The notes beneath the pieces were generated by a model. The model was not told the DNA's origin. It did not search any database and saw only the letters and a program-made list of their open reading frames with translations. Shown here one piece after another: positions 10,124 through 17,426 of a stretch of 64,000 nt of DNA. Each line of letters begins with the position of its first letter. The first letter of the stretch is position 1. The translations under genes and the position numbers were made by a program. The stretch is from DATMER01 sp963741305 (GTDB lineage: Bacteria; Acidobacteriota; Thermoanaerobaculia; Multivoradales; UBA5704), in contig CAVUHL010000003.1 in NCBI GenBank assembly GCA_963741305.1, forward strand, positions 6,138,001 through 6,202,000, given 5' to 3'.

Positions 10124-10584
10124 CCTTACCTCCTGACTGTCCGGCACCATGCCGGCGATCAGGAAGGTAGCCCGGAGCATTGCGCCCCTTCAATTCCCTC
10201 GGAGGTAAGTGCTTGCATCTCCAGCGAAACTACCGGAGCGATTGTGCGTCCAGCGTGCGACGGCTCGGCAGCCGGCAGGGCCAAAGTGCTGGGACAAAGA
10301 CACTTGCGGCTCAGGCATCACCACTCCCGGGAAGTGGTTCACCCGTGACAGCGGGTGACACTCAGTGACCGTAAAGCTCTCACCCTATGGTGCTTAGCCG
10401 AGATTGTTCGTGTCGCCTGGAGTCGTGGATTGTGGAGATTGTCGGGGCCATTGTGCGGCCAGTGTGCGGCGGACTAGGGCGCAATCAGAACTGCACCCTT
10501 TCGAAGACGAAAGGTTCGGATACAAGATAGATAGCCCGCTCGGAGGTACAATCGGGGCGGCAACCGACCGCGAAAGGAGGCCCC
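10124..10584. other. 461-base gene-poor gap with a degenerate direct repeat
   Basis: No convincing coding sequence. Two copies of a 28-base unit centred on ATTGTGCG-N-CCAG-N-GTGCG lie at 10236-10263 and 10445-10472 and agree at 23 of 28 positions. They sit where the conserved left part gives way to TA-rich accessory DNA, so they could be recombination footprints, but nothing proves this. Confidence 0.4.
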
Positions 10585-10758
10585 GTGCCGGAGCAGCCAG
10601 AATGCCAGAAGACCCCCTCAGACCCCAAGAGGCAGGAACCGGACTCGCCCCCAGTGGTGGACCTGATGGCACTCCGCGGGATCCTGAAGTCCCCGATCAC
10701 GGGAATCACGCTTAAAGATATGAAGGAGGCGATCCGCGAGGGCGCCACTGGCGAGTGA
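10585..10758 (+). CDS. Small antitoxin-like protein (AbrB/VapB-type tail)
   Basis: 57 residues from a GTG start with a strong AAAGGAGG four bases upstream. The C-terminal half (GILKSPITGITLKDMKEAIREGA) resembles the C-terminus of AbrB-fold VapB antitoxins, but the DNA-binding AbrB half is replaced by a Pro/Glu-rich leader. Its stop overlaps the GTG of the following DUF433 gene (GTGA). It may be a reduced antitoxin or an accessory peptide. Confidence 0.5.
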   Translation: MPEQPECQKTPSDPKRQEPDSPPVVDLMALRGILKSPITGITLKDMKEAIREGATGE

Positions 10759-10967
10759 GCGGGCTCACCATGCCTGACAATTTCCTAGAGCGCATCACCA
10801 TTGACCCACAAGTAATGCTGGGCAAGCCGGTCATCCGGGATACCCGGATCACAGTCGAGATTCTCCTTGAGAAGCTTGCCGCGGGTAGCTCGATAGAGGA
10901 AATCCTTGACGACTACCCTCGGTTAACCCGGGAGGACGTTCTCGCAGCCAAGGCTTACGCCGAGTAG
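10755..10967 (+). CDS. DUF433-family antitoxin-like protein
   Basis: 70 residues covering the whole DUF433 winged-helix: ITIDPQVMLGKPVIRDTRITVE, then YPRLTREDVLAAKAYA. DUF433 proteins normally pair with DUF5615 (PIN-like) toxins in VapBC-type modules; no DUF5615 gene follows here. The GTG at 10755 overlaps the previous stop; ATG 10770 is an alternative start. It looks like an orphan antitoxin. Confidence 0.8.
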   Translation: MSGLTMPDNFLERITIDPQVMLGKPVIRDTRITVEILLEKLAAGSSIEEILDDYPRLTREDVLAAKAYAE

Positions 10968-10999
10968 TGAAGACGTAGAGTAGGCTGTTAGAGGAGCCG

Positions 11000-11266
11000 A
11001 TGAGCCACATCACCATCGAAATTCCGGACGAGACCCTCCTCACCCTCAAGGTCTCGCAAGAAGAGGCTGGAGAAGCGGTGCGGATGGCAGCCGCCACCAA
11101 ATTCTTCGAGATTGGTAAGCTTTCCTCTGAAGCCGCCGCCCAACTGGCCGGAGTTCCACGCGCCGTTTTTCTCACCCGCCTGGCCGACTATAGAGTGGAC
11201 ACCTTCCGCCTGGCCGAAAGGACTTCCGGAAGGAAACACGCATTGGCTGAGGTCATCTGCGAGTGA
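11000..11266 (+). CDS. UPF0175-family antitoxin, copy 1
   Basis: 88 residues: MSHITIEIPDETLL, the helical middle KLSSEAAAQLAGVPRAVFL and the RLADYRVDTFRL stretch characteristic of UPF0175. These proteins are antitoxins of DUF3368 PIN-domain toxins, whose gene normally starts at the antitoxin's 3' end. Here, relative to copy 2, a small deletion has changed the frame near the end, and the C-terminus reads into the relic of the toxin start (LAEVIC, then E and stop). The toxin itself is gone. Confidence 0.8.
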   Translation: MSHITIEIPDETLLTLKVSQEEAGEAVRMAAATKFFEIGKLSSEAAAQLAGVPRAVFLTRLADYRVDTFRLAERTSGRKHALAEVICE

Positions 11267-11400
11267 GGCTGTGGCGTTTGATCGAGGAAGTCTGGGAAGA
11301 CTTCGCGCTTGCCCGCTGGATCACCGACGTCCAGGAAGAGCCAGCGCTCGGATCTGAGGATGCCCAGGAGTACTACAATTCTCTGGACAAGGCTTCATGA
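11263..11400 (+). CDS. Possible 45-residue antitoxin-tail-like ORF
   Basis: A GTG start overlaps the preceding stop (GTGA). The product contains EEVWEDFALARWITDVQEEP, which resembles the C-terminal toxin-binding helix of RelB/YefM-type antitoxins. It is short and lacks a DNA-binding part, so it may be a gene relic carried with the neighbouring TA debris. Confidence 0.35.
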   Translation: MRLWRLIEEVWEDFALARWITDVQEEPALGSEDAQEYYNSLDKAS

Positions 11401-11451
11401 AGCTGTTCCCTCCAATTCCCGTTCGGCCATAGGGCGTAGGGAAGAACAATC

Positions 11452-11973
11452 ATGACTGCAATCGAACACAGCCCCACTCCCCTTGAGAAGCTCCGGATTG
11501 CCAATCCCTGTCCGGCCCGCTGGGAGGCCATGGAGGGGGATGACCGCGTCCGGTTCTGCCAGACCTGCAAGAAGAACGTCTACAACCTTTCAGCCCTCCA
11601 GCGCTCGGAGGCGGAGGCGCTCGTTGCCCGTCACGAGGGGAAGATGTGCGCGACCTTTTTCCGGCGGGCTGACGGCACCGTCCTCACCGCCGATTGTCCT
11701 GTCGGCCGCAGGAGAACAAGAGCCCGGGTTCTACGCCGCGTCACAACGGCCGCCGCAACACTCTTCGGTCTCTTTGGCGGGCACTTTTTCACCGCACGGC
11801 CCAAGCCCTCAAACCTTGCCGTGGAGTTGGAGCATGAACCACAGCCAGAGCCTCGACGCCCACTGCCCGAATTGGACGAAGAGGAGTGCAGAATATTGAG
11901 GAGCCTCGGATATATCGGCCCGGCGGAGGAGCCTACTGACAGGACCAGCCCCGCAAGGGTAGAGGGCATTTAA
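11452..11973 (+). CDS. Hypothetical protein with FCxxCxKNVYNLS domain and membrane anchor
   Basis: 173 residues. Residues ~15-85 contain NPCPARWEAM, RFCQTCKKNVYNLS, a CATFFRRADGTVLTADCPVG stretch and four Cys spaced like a small zinc- or cluster-binding fold. A hydrophobic helix follows (TTAAATLFGLFGGHF), then an acidic Pro-rich tail. I have the impression of this arrangement from Acidobacteriota and Planctomycetes proteins, always uncharacterised. Topology suggests a cytosolic Cys domain anchored in the membrane. No operon partner is evident. Confidence 0.7.
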   Translation: MTAIEHSPTPLEKLRIANPCPARWEAMEGDDRVRFCQTCKKNVYNLSALQRSEAEALVARHEGKMCATFFRRADGTVLTADCPVGRRRTRARVLRRVTTAAATLFGLFGGHFFTARPKPSNLAVELEHEPQPEPRRPLPELDEEECRILRSLGYIGPAEEPTDRTSPARVEGI

Positions 11974-12061
11974 TCCAAGTCAGAGCGCGGCGAGCCGTCA
12001 AACCGTCACAAGCCACAGACATTTCGTAGAGACGCCCCAGTACGCTGGCACGAATATACCG

Positions 12062-12205
12062 GGTGTACAGGGTCGGGGCGTCTCATGGCCCCAGGCACCA
12101 CCAACGCCAGCAGCACGCCGTGGTGGAAACATCCCCTGCCGGTTTTCACGCCCGCGGCAACACCTGGGGCGACCGGCCTGCCGTAGGGGAGACGCCCCTG
12201 CCTAC
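12062..12205. repeat. Imperfect inverted-repeat intergenic element
   Basis: GGGGCGTCTC at 12075-12084 is complementary to 12189-12198. Inside them, GCCCCAGGC-like and CCTGGGGC-like stretches pair again. Together they form a hairpin-capable element between the FCxxC protein gene and the second UPF0175 gene, with no open frame of interest. Confidence 0.5.
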
Positions 12206-12247
12206 GTCGGGTAGGTTAAGATGTGATGGCAAGAGAGGAGCCCTTGG

Positions 12248-12499
12248 ATGAGCCACATCACCTTCGAAATTCCTGATGAAACCCTCCTCGCCTTGAAGGT
12301 CTCGCCAGAAGAGGCTGGAGAAGCGGTACGGATGGCAGCCGCAACGAAGCTCCTCGAGCTAAGTAAGCTCTCCTCTGGAGCCGCTGCCCGACTGGCCGGA
12401 GTCCCACGCGCCGTCTTCCTCACCCGTCTGGCCGACTATGGAGTGGACACCTTCCGCCTGACCGAAGAGAACCTCCGGAAGGAAGCGCGCCTTGGCTGA
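12248..12499 (+). CDS. UPF0175-family antitoxin, copy 2
   Basis: 83 residues, nearly identical in pattern to copy 1 about 1.25 kb upstream (same MSHIT start, the PRAVFLTRLADYGVDTFRL block and the same ending). An AGAGGAG lies upstream of the ATG. The C-terminus (TEENLRKEARLG) is the intact form that copy 1 lost by frameshift. It should neutralise a DUF3368 PIN toxin, but that gene stops after about 14 codons immediately downstream. Confidence 0.85.
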   Translation: MSHITFEIPDETLLALKVSPEEAGEAVRMAAATKLLELSKLSSGAAARLAGVPRAVFLTRLADYGVDTFRLTEENLRKEARLG

Positions 12500-12533
12500 G
12501 GTCGTCTGCGACACCTCTCCTCTTCAGTACCTC
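12492..12533 (+). pseudogene. Start of a DUF3368 PIN-domain toxin, truncated
   Basis: From a TTG overlapping the antitoxin stop, the frame reads LAEVVCDTSPLQYL, the hallmark N-terminus of DUF3368 toxins with the first catalytic Asp. The similarity ends after 14 codons, where a UPF0175-derived sequence is joined. Only this stub of the toxin remains. Confidence 0.7.
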
Positions 12534-12578
12534 TCTCGCCCTGAAGGTCTCGCAAGAGGTTGGAGAAGCGGTCCGGAG
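12530..12578 (+). pseudogene. Third UPF0175 fragment
   Basis: About 49 bases match the second segment of the two UPF0175 genes (CTGAAGGTCTCGCAAGAG, then TTGGAGAAGCGGT) with a 3-base deletion. It lies between the toxin stub and the first gene of the seven-gene island. It marks a recombination junction at the island's left edge. Confidence 0.65.
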
Positions 12579-12583
12579 AGTCA

Positions 12584-13648
12584 ATGAGTGGAAATTCCGC
12601 GACACTTGTTAGAACTCCCCGTGTCCGGCGCCTCGCGCCTTTAATGGCTGTGCGTCGGACACCGCCGACACCGACTAGGGTTTACGATACTCTTTGGCAC
12701 TTTGCGTGCGAGAGGCAGCGCGTCTTCTACCGCCGACTTGAGGGGCAGCCGGCACCTTGGACAGTTGACCCAATCCTCCAAGCCTATCGATTCACTAACG
12801 CCTACCGTGCGTCCGACCGCGTCAGCCAATACCTTATCCGACGCGTAATCTACCGCTCCGACCTACCTTCCACACCAAATGATGTCATATTTCGTATTCT
12901 TCTGTTCAAGCTTTTTAATCGAATTGAGACGTGGGAGTATTTGGAGTCTGAATTCGGCGCACTAACTCTCGACAGATTCCGCTTGGAGGAATTTGCAGAG
13001 CGACTCACAAAGGCACATGGGGCGGGTCGGCGCCTCTATTCAGCGGCATATATCATGCCTAGCACAGGCTCACTAGGCGAGCGCATTAAGCACCGCGGGC
13101 ACCTGCGCCTAATAGAACTAATGATTCAGGACGGCATCGGCGCCCGCCTCTCCGAATCCAGCTCAATGGAGAATGTCTATCAGTTGCTCTTGTCCTACCC
13201 AACACTAGGCCCTTTCCTGGCATTTCAATTAACAATCGACTTCAACTATGGCAACATCATCGACTTCTCCGAGATGGACTTCGTTGTACCTGGCCCTGGC
13301 GCAGCCGATGGGCTCCGTAAGTGCTTTGCAAGCTTTGGGGATTATCCTGAAGCTGACGTAATCCGCTGGGTTACTGAGAGACAGGAGGATGTCTCCGCCA
13401 AGTTGGGACTCAAATTCCCCACTCTTTATGACAGGCCCTTGCAGTTGATAGACATACAAAACCTTTTCTGTGAGGTAAGCAAATACGCGCGCGTGGCCCA
13501 TCCCGACGTCCGCGGTACCAATGGGCGTTCACGAATTAAGCAGACCTATTGCCCCAGCCGGCCCGCGCCGAGGTTGTTCTACCCACCTAAATGGGGCATC
13601 AATTTACGGATCCCGGAGCCTGCTCGGGCCGCGGATCATATTCCTTAG
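12584..13648 (+). CDS. hmdU-DNA-kinase helical-domain protein (alpha-glutamyl/putrescinyl-thymine pyrophosphorylase family)
   Basis: 354 residues. Recognisable blocks are LWHFACERQRVFYRR, AYRFTNAYRASDRVSQYLIRRVI, then IIDFSEMDFVVPGPGAADG and LQLIDIQNLFCEVSKYARV, ending RSRIKQTY. This is the family of 5-hmdU DNA kinase / aGPT-PPlase proteins, known from phages that hypermodify thymine in their DNA. Bacterial homologues are mostly annotated as nucleotide kinase domain proteins with unknown role. Start ATG 12584 has GGAG five bases upstream; a TTG at 12560 lies in the UPF0175 scrap. It is followed 49 bases later by the MazG-like gene. Base composition is visibly AT-richer than the surroundings. 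The substrate here is inferred, not shown. Confidence 0.8.
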   Translation: MSGNSATLVRTPRVRRLAPLMAVRRTPPTPTRVYDTLWHFACERQRVFYRRLEGQPAPWTVDPILQAYRFTNAYRASDRVSQYLIRRVIYRSDLPSTPNDVIFRILLFKLFNRIETWEYLESEFGALTLDRFRLEEFAERLTKAHGAGRRLYSAAYIMPSTGSLGERIKHRGHLRLIELMIQDGIGARLSESSSMENVYQLLLSYPTLGPFLAFQLTIDFNYGNIIDFSEMDFVVPGPGAADGLRKCFASFGDYPEADVIRWVTERQEDVSAKLGLKFPTLYDRPLQLIDIQNLFCEVSKYARVAHPDVRGTNGRSRIKQTYCPSRPAPRLFYPPKWGINLRIPEPARAADHIP

Positions 13649-13697
13649 CTTACGTGGCCGAGTCCCTGTTTCGCGTAGCGCGAAAGCGAGGTGAACC

Positions 13698-14594
13698 TTG
13701 GAGTTCGATCAGTATCAGCAACTCGCCGTTCGGACCCGAAAGATCCCTGCCGGTGAAACCCCACCCATCGTCATCTCGCTCCTCGGATTGGCAGGTGAGG
13801 CAGGGCAACTGCTTAGCGAGTACAAAAAGTCAGTGCGGGATGGCCCGGCCCATAAACTTCACCGGGAGCGAGTTGCAGAAGAATTGGGAGACCTACTCTG
13901 GTACATCGCCAATGTCGCGGAGCAATTCGGTTTGACGCTCAGCCACGTTGCCAGCGAAAACCTACGGAAAATTGAAGAACGGTGGGGCTCTGGCCAAACT
14001 CCCTCGGTCGAACTTGGGGCTCCGTCTGCGCTGGACGCACACTACCCCGCCGTAGAGCAACTGCCACGCAAGGGAGTCGCGGAGATCCGCCCAATCGCCC
14101 ATGGTGGTGCCAAGGCGATAGAGACCCATGTCAACGGCCGGAAGATGGGGCAGGACTTGACTGATAACGCATGGACGGAGGACGGGTACCGACTACATGA
14201 CGTGTTCCATCTCGCCTGCATGACGCTCCTTGGGTGGTCTCCCGTGATCCGCCGCGGGTTGGGGATTAAGCGCAAGAGCGACCGGAGCGTCGACGAGGTG
14301 GAAGACGGCGGAAGAGCTATCGTGATCGAAGAGGGGGTATCCGCGCTCGTGTTCAGTTACGCAATACGACACGACATGCTGCTAGGTATTAACACCTTAG
14401 ACTACGTCCTGCTACGGACGATCAAGCAGATGACCGACCACCTAGAGGTACGTGTCAGGACCGTGGCCGACTGGGAGCGGACTATTCTCAGAGCCTACAA
14501 GGTATGGCGCTCTGTTGCAGAGCACGGTGGCGGCCGCATCGAGTTTGATGCGGACGCACTCTCGTTCACGTTTGTTGGTGCTGCACCCGGCTAA
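13698..14594 (+). CDS. MazG-like nucleotide pyrophosphohydrolase with C-terminal helical domain
   Basis: 298 residues from a TTG start (AGGTGA upstream). Residues ~1-100 are a MazG-type all-alpha NTP pyrophosphatase: LGLAGEAGQLLSEYKK (E34, E41) and AEELGDLLWYIANV (E61, E62, D65) supply the metal-binding acids. Residues ~165-290 form a second helical domain with YRLHDVFHLACMTLLGW and VDEVEDGGRAIVIEEG, seen in longer bacterial MazG relatives. It would hydrolyse a (deoxy)nucleoside triphosphate to monophosphate, plausibly one made or altered by the neighbouring enzymes. It ends 20 bases from the convergent TS-like gene. Confidence 0.85.
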   Translation: MEFDQYQQLAVRTRKIPAGETPPIVISLLGLAGEAGQLLSEYKKSVRDGPAHKLHRERVAEELGDLLWYIANVAEQFGLTLSHVASENLRKIEERWGSGQTPSVELGAPSALDAHYPAVEQLPRKGVAEIRPIAHGGAKAIETHVNGRKMGQDLTDNAWTEDGYRLHDVFHLACMTLLGWSPVIRRGLGIKRKSDRSVDEVEDGGRAIVIEEGVSALVFSYAIRHDMLLGINTLDYVLLRTIKQMTDHLEVRVRTVADWERTILRAYKVWRSVAEHGGGRIEFDADALSFTFVGAAPG

Positions 14595-14614
14595 GGCAAG
14601 AGTTCGGAGTCCTC

Positions 14615-15358
14615 TTAAATGAGGGCCGCAGCGTCGGCAATCAACCTACGCGCATCCTTAATACCCCAGCCTTTACCCGTATCGAGTTCGGCATGGGTAG
14701 AAACGCAGGTTAGCGACCCTACGGGAAATCCGGACTCATTTGCGACAAACGCCAGTAGTCGACCGAGACCAATCAGGTTACCGAGACAACGGGTGATGTA
14801 GGTGTGATTGCGGTACATAGCTGTAAGCGCCAAGCCTTGAGTGGGGTGCAGCTTGAAGCTTAGAAAGCTGAGGCACTGCCCTCCGCGGAAGATGCGACCG
14901 TCGCGCAAGGGGTCGTATACCGCCAGTTCATATGCAGATTTGTACTTCTGCGCTGCGTTTTTCCGTTCCCGCAGACGCTTAATGAGAACGGCCAACGGAT
15001 TATAATCACCTCCGCCGAGAGTTTTGTGCCGAGTCATCCGTTCGAAGTACCGCCCCCACCCCTTGTAAGACAAGCTGTCGAAAACCTTCAGGTATTCGTC
15101 GTAAAAGCGGGGCGCGCCGAACTCCCGATACAGGTTCTCCGGGAAGATGGTGTTTGCCACCGTTGAGATCGGATTCTGCTCCCGATCCCTCAGAAAGCGG
15201 TCTACCATTGAGATCACTGCATGGTCCAGCGCATCGTGATCCTCCGGTCGCTCAATGTCGATAATTACGTTGTATGCTTCTCCCTCTTTAGCGATGGCCG
15301 AGGCGGCGGCCACCCAGCCACGAGCACAGCTCGTCTGCGACAGAATTGGAAGGTACAT
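14615..15358 (-). CDS. Thymidylate-synthase-fold enzyme (possible hydroxymethylpyrimidine synthase)
   Basis: 247 residues. The C-terminal half follows the TS pattern: GGQCLSFLSFKL (candidate nucleophile C162), MYRNHTYITRCLGNLIGLGRLLAF (R183, N194 in the place of the RSxD...PFN block) and CVSTHAEL (H222). The N-terminal half (QNPISTVANTIFPENLYR, GGGDYNPLAVLIKRL) also fits TS-like proteins of phage and island type. It is clearly not housekeeping ThyA: it is shorter, with no canonical PPCH. Relatives methylate or hydroxymethylate dUMP or dCMP. It is last in the minus-strand operon, 3 bases after the protease gene. That it makes hmdUMP or a related nucleotide is inference. Confidence 0.75.
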   Translation of the reverse strand: MYLPILSQTSCARGWVAAASAIAKEGEAYNVIIDIERPEDHDALDHAVISMVDRFLRDREQNPISTVANTIFPENLYREFGAPRFYDEYLKVFDSLSYKGWGRYFERMTRHKTLGGGDYNPLAVLIKRLRERKNAAQKYKSAYELAVYDPLRDGRIFRGGQCLSFLSFKLHPTQGLALTAMYRNHTYITRCLGNLIGLGRLLAFVANESGFPVGSLTCVSTHAELDTGKGWGIKDARRLIADAAALI

Positions 15359-15361
15359 ATG

Positions 15362-16012
15362 CTACGCGACCTCCTTCAATGCGAGAACCCGAAGCACCCG
15401 CGGAGCAAGATATCTCTCTGTAAGCCACGCGTGACCACCGACCCCCCAAGCTGAACCCCAACTGTTCCGCACCAGCAAGAGGCGGGAGAGATCTCGGTGC
15501 CCTGCTGCAACGGCAACCACTGCGTGTAGGCGAGTTGGATCCGGCGGCTCGCCGGAGTCGACGACACCTTCGTGGGGCAAATAGAACTCATCGGACAGCT
15601 TCATGGCGACGATGGCTGGTCGGCCGGCGATAACCAGGGACCACGCATCATCAAAGGATGCCCCCTGGGTCTCACCATCTCGGCGGAACACATCGCCAAC
15701 GTCCGCCGGCGGTAACCAACTTGCTACATCGGCAGGAGTCGATGCGAGATATGGCCATCCGGTCTCCGCTGGCTGCCCGTCGTGCTCGACTGCGGCGAGG
15801 ATTGCGGCTCGCGTGATGCCGTCCCCAGGGCTGGCTCCGTCGCGAAGGATCGCGTGGTAGTACAGGTACTCGCAGGACAGCGGCTCCCAGCCTGGGCGTA
15901 CGGCGGCGTGGGTATCGCTGACGGCGAACGCAAGGCACGTTGGCCGCGGGCCTTGGTCCCGCGGCTGGCCAAATCGGTTCCGCAGATCGTGCTTGATTAT
16001 GACGTCACTCAT
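15362..16012 (-). CDS. Papain-like (C1 family) cysteine protease
   Basis: 216 residues. The catalytic set is readable: QGPRPTCLAFA (C26, with the oxyanion Gln at position 20), RLHAVVAVAAG (H163) and LLVRNSWGSAWG (N183, the NSWG box). There is no signal peptide and no pro-domain, so it is cytosolic and its inhibition must come from elsewhere. The start at 16012 overlaps the stop of the ImmA/chagasin gene (ATGA). The upstream protein carries an I42 inhibitor-like domain, and that family inhibits exactly this protease class. Confidence 0.88.
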   Translation of the reverse strand: MSDVIIKHDLRNRFGQPRDQGPRPTCLAFAVSDTHAAVRPGWEPLSCEYLYYHAILRDGASPGDGITRAAILAAVEHDGQPAETGWPYLASTPADVASWLPPADVGDVFRRDGETQGASFDDAWSLVIAGRPAIVAMKLSDEFYLPHEGVVDSGEPPDPTRLHAVVAVAAGHRDLSRLLLVRNSWGSAWGVGGHAWLTERYLAPRVLRVLALKEVA

Positions 16013-17022
16013 GCTACACCTAGCAGCCGCCGCCGTTCCGAGGCGAGCAGCCCAACCTTTACCGGTCCCGTTAGATCCACCTGCAGGTGCACCGTGTTCA
16101 GCGGCTCTGATGCAGGCAGCCACGGGCGCACCTCTGCAAGCCGCGCCTTACCAAAAGCCTCCTGCGCAGGTTGAGCCGTCACGCGTCTGGCGACGATCCC
16201 CCCGATCTGCTCTCCCTGCCGGACGATCACGCGTCGATCCTCAAGGATCTTAAGTCCGGCCATCTCCAGCTCGTCAAAACGCCACACGTAGCCAGAACTA
16301 CTGTGCTCCGCGAGCCGCAGCACAACGAGATCGGTCCGGCTGCCCTCTAGGAGCAAGCCCTCGTCACGCTCGGTGACTATCCACACATCACCGTGCCAAG
16401 TCTCAGGCTCCACACCCTCGGCCAATTTCGCCTTGATTAGGCGCGGCGGCACATCTATGAGTGCCTTGCAGACGGCGGAGTCAATTGCCCGATGGTGCTG
16501 TAGCGCGTAGCACATTGCGCGGTAGCTGATTCCCATCCGAAGAGATAGCTGATACACGACTTCAGGGCGTTCGAACTGGGACGGCTGCAGGCCTTGCCGG
16601 ATAACGTGCTTAACTAATAGCCACCGTGGAACCAGCAGTTCCGAGGCGAATGCGTCCGCTTGGACTTCCTGGATGTCGTACCCTGGCCGATCGATGAACG
16701 GCGTGCGGCGTAAAATACTCTCGTCGTCGAGGCTTGGTCGATGGTCCAGCAGCGCATGCCCCAGCTCGTGCGCAGCAGTGAAGCGCTGCACTGCAAGAGG
16801 CCTCCGCGTGGTAATCATGACACCGGGCGACGGGTCCCTAATGAAAGCACCCAGCAGACCACTGAGCGGCCGGAAGAGCAGCGGGATTTCCCGTTCAACG
16901 AGCATCTGGAAGACATTGACTCGCCCCTCGCCGTAGTCCGCGAGTTCCTCGGATCCGTACTGACTGTGCAGCCGTGCCGCCGCACTGACCGCACTCATGA
17001 TCGCTGCTCGAGTGCCCGCCAT
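16009..17022 (-). CDS. ImmA/IrrE metalloprotease fused to chagasin-like (I42) protease-inhibitor domain
   Basis: 337 residues. Residues ~30-180 form an ImmA/IrrE zinc protease domain: AAHELGHALLDH with HExxH at 85-89, and the EVQADAFASELLVP third-ligand region at ~119-132. Residues ~225-318 match the three inhibitory loops of chagasin (I42): SSSGYVW (241-247, for NPTTGYxW), QIGG (272-275, for GxGG) and RPW (299-301). ImmA-type proteases cleave XRE repressors of mobile elements, and an XRE gene lies 3 bases upstream. I42 proteins inhibit papain-like proteases, and one is encoded immediately downstream with a 4-base overlap. The fusion thus links both neighbours in one polypeptide. Confidence 0.85.
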   Translation of the reverse strand: MAGTRAAIMSAVSAAARLHSQYGSEELADYGEGRVNVFQMLVEREIPLLFRPLSGLLGAFIRDPSPGVMITTRRPLAVQRFTAAHELGHALLDHRPSLDDESILRRTPFIDRPGYDIQEVQADAFASELLVPRWLLVKHVIRQGLQPSQFERPEVVYQLSLRMGISYRAMCYALQHHRAIDSAVCKALIDVPPRLIKAKLAEGVEPETWHGDVWIVTERDEGLLLEGSRTDLVVLRLAEHSSSGYVWRFDELEMAGLKILEDRRVIVRQGEQIGGIVARRVTAQPAQEAFGKARLAEVRPWLPASEPLNTVHLQVDLTGPVKVGLLASERRRLLGVA

Positions 17023-17025
17023 AGG

Positions 17026-17412
17026 TCAGCCCCCCTTTTGTTGCTGCCTGCGGATCTGCAGGAAATCGGCGAAACGCGACAGTTCCTCCCGATCCTGTGG
17101 GGATAGATCCTCCGCCTTGCGAGCCAAGTGCGCCACATCCGCTGCGAACTTCGGTTCGGCTGCTTCCGCCTCGCCGGTGAAATAGCTGATCGTGCGTTTA
17201 TAGAGCTGGGCAAGTTTCTTAAGCTCTAGAGCTTCGACCTTCCGTTGGCCGTTCTCGATGTTTGAAAGGGCTGAGCGCGCTGTGCCTAAGAAGTTTGCGA
17301 CCTCTTCTTGCGAGAATCCAAGGTACTCGCGTGCTTCCCGCAAACGCTCGCCGAGCCCTTTACGGTCCTGTTCCTCTCTCTCGAGCCGGGAACCCTGGTT
17401 GAGCTTTGTCAT
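17026..17412 (-). CDS. XRE-family transcriptional repressor
   Basis: 128 residues. Residues ~20-75 are an XRE helix-turn-helix (LREAREYLGFSQEEVANFLGTARSALSNIENGQRKV), followed by a helical C-terminus rich in charged residues and Gln. The start at 17412 has GGAGG four bases upstream; the in-frame Met at 17430 is less likely. It is second in the operon and sits next to an ImmA-type protease, the usual repressor/anti-repressor pairing of integrative elements. The inverted repeat over the operon promoter is its probable operator. Confidence 0.88.
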   Translation of the reverse strand: MTKLNQGSRLEREEQDRKGLGERLREAREYLGFSQEEVANFLGTARSALSNIENGQRKVEALELKKLAQLYKRTISYFTGEAEAAEPKFAADVAHLARKAEDLSPQDREELSRFADFLQIRRQQQKGG

Positions 17413-17426
17413 GACACCTCCGTGTT

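Noticed and set aside
10404..10715. 103-residue plus-strand ORF
   Set aside because: Overlaps the better-supported 57-residue gene, which has AAAGGAGG upstream and an antitoxin-like C-terminus; composition is unlike a protein.
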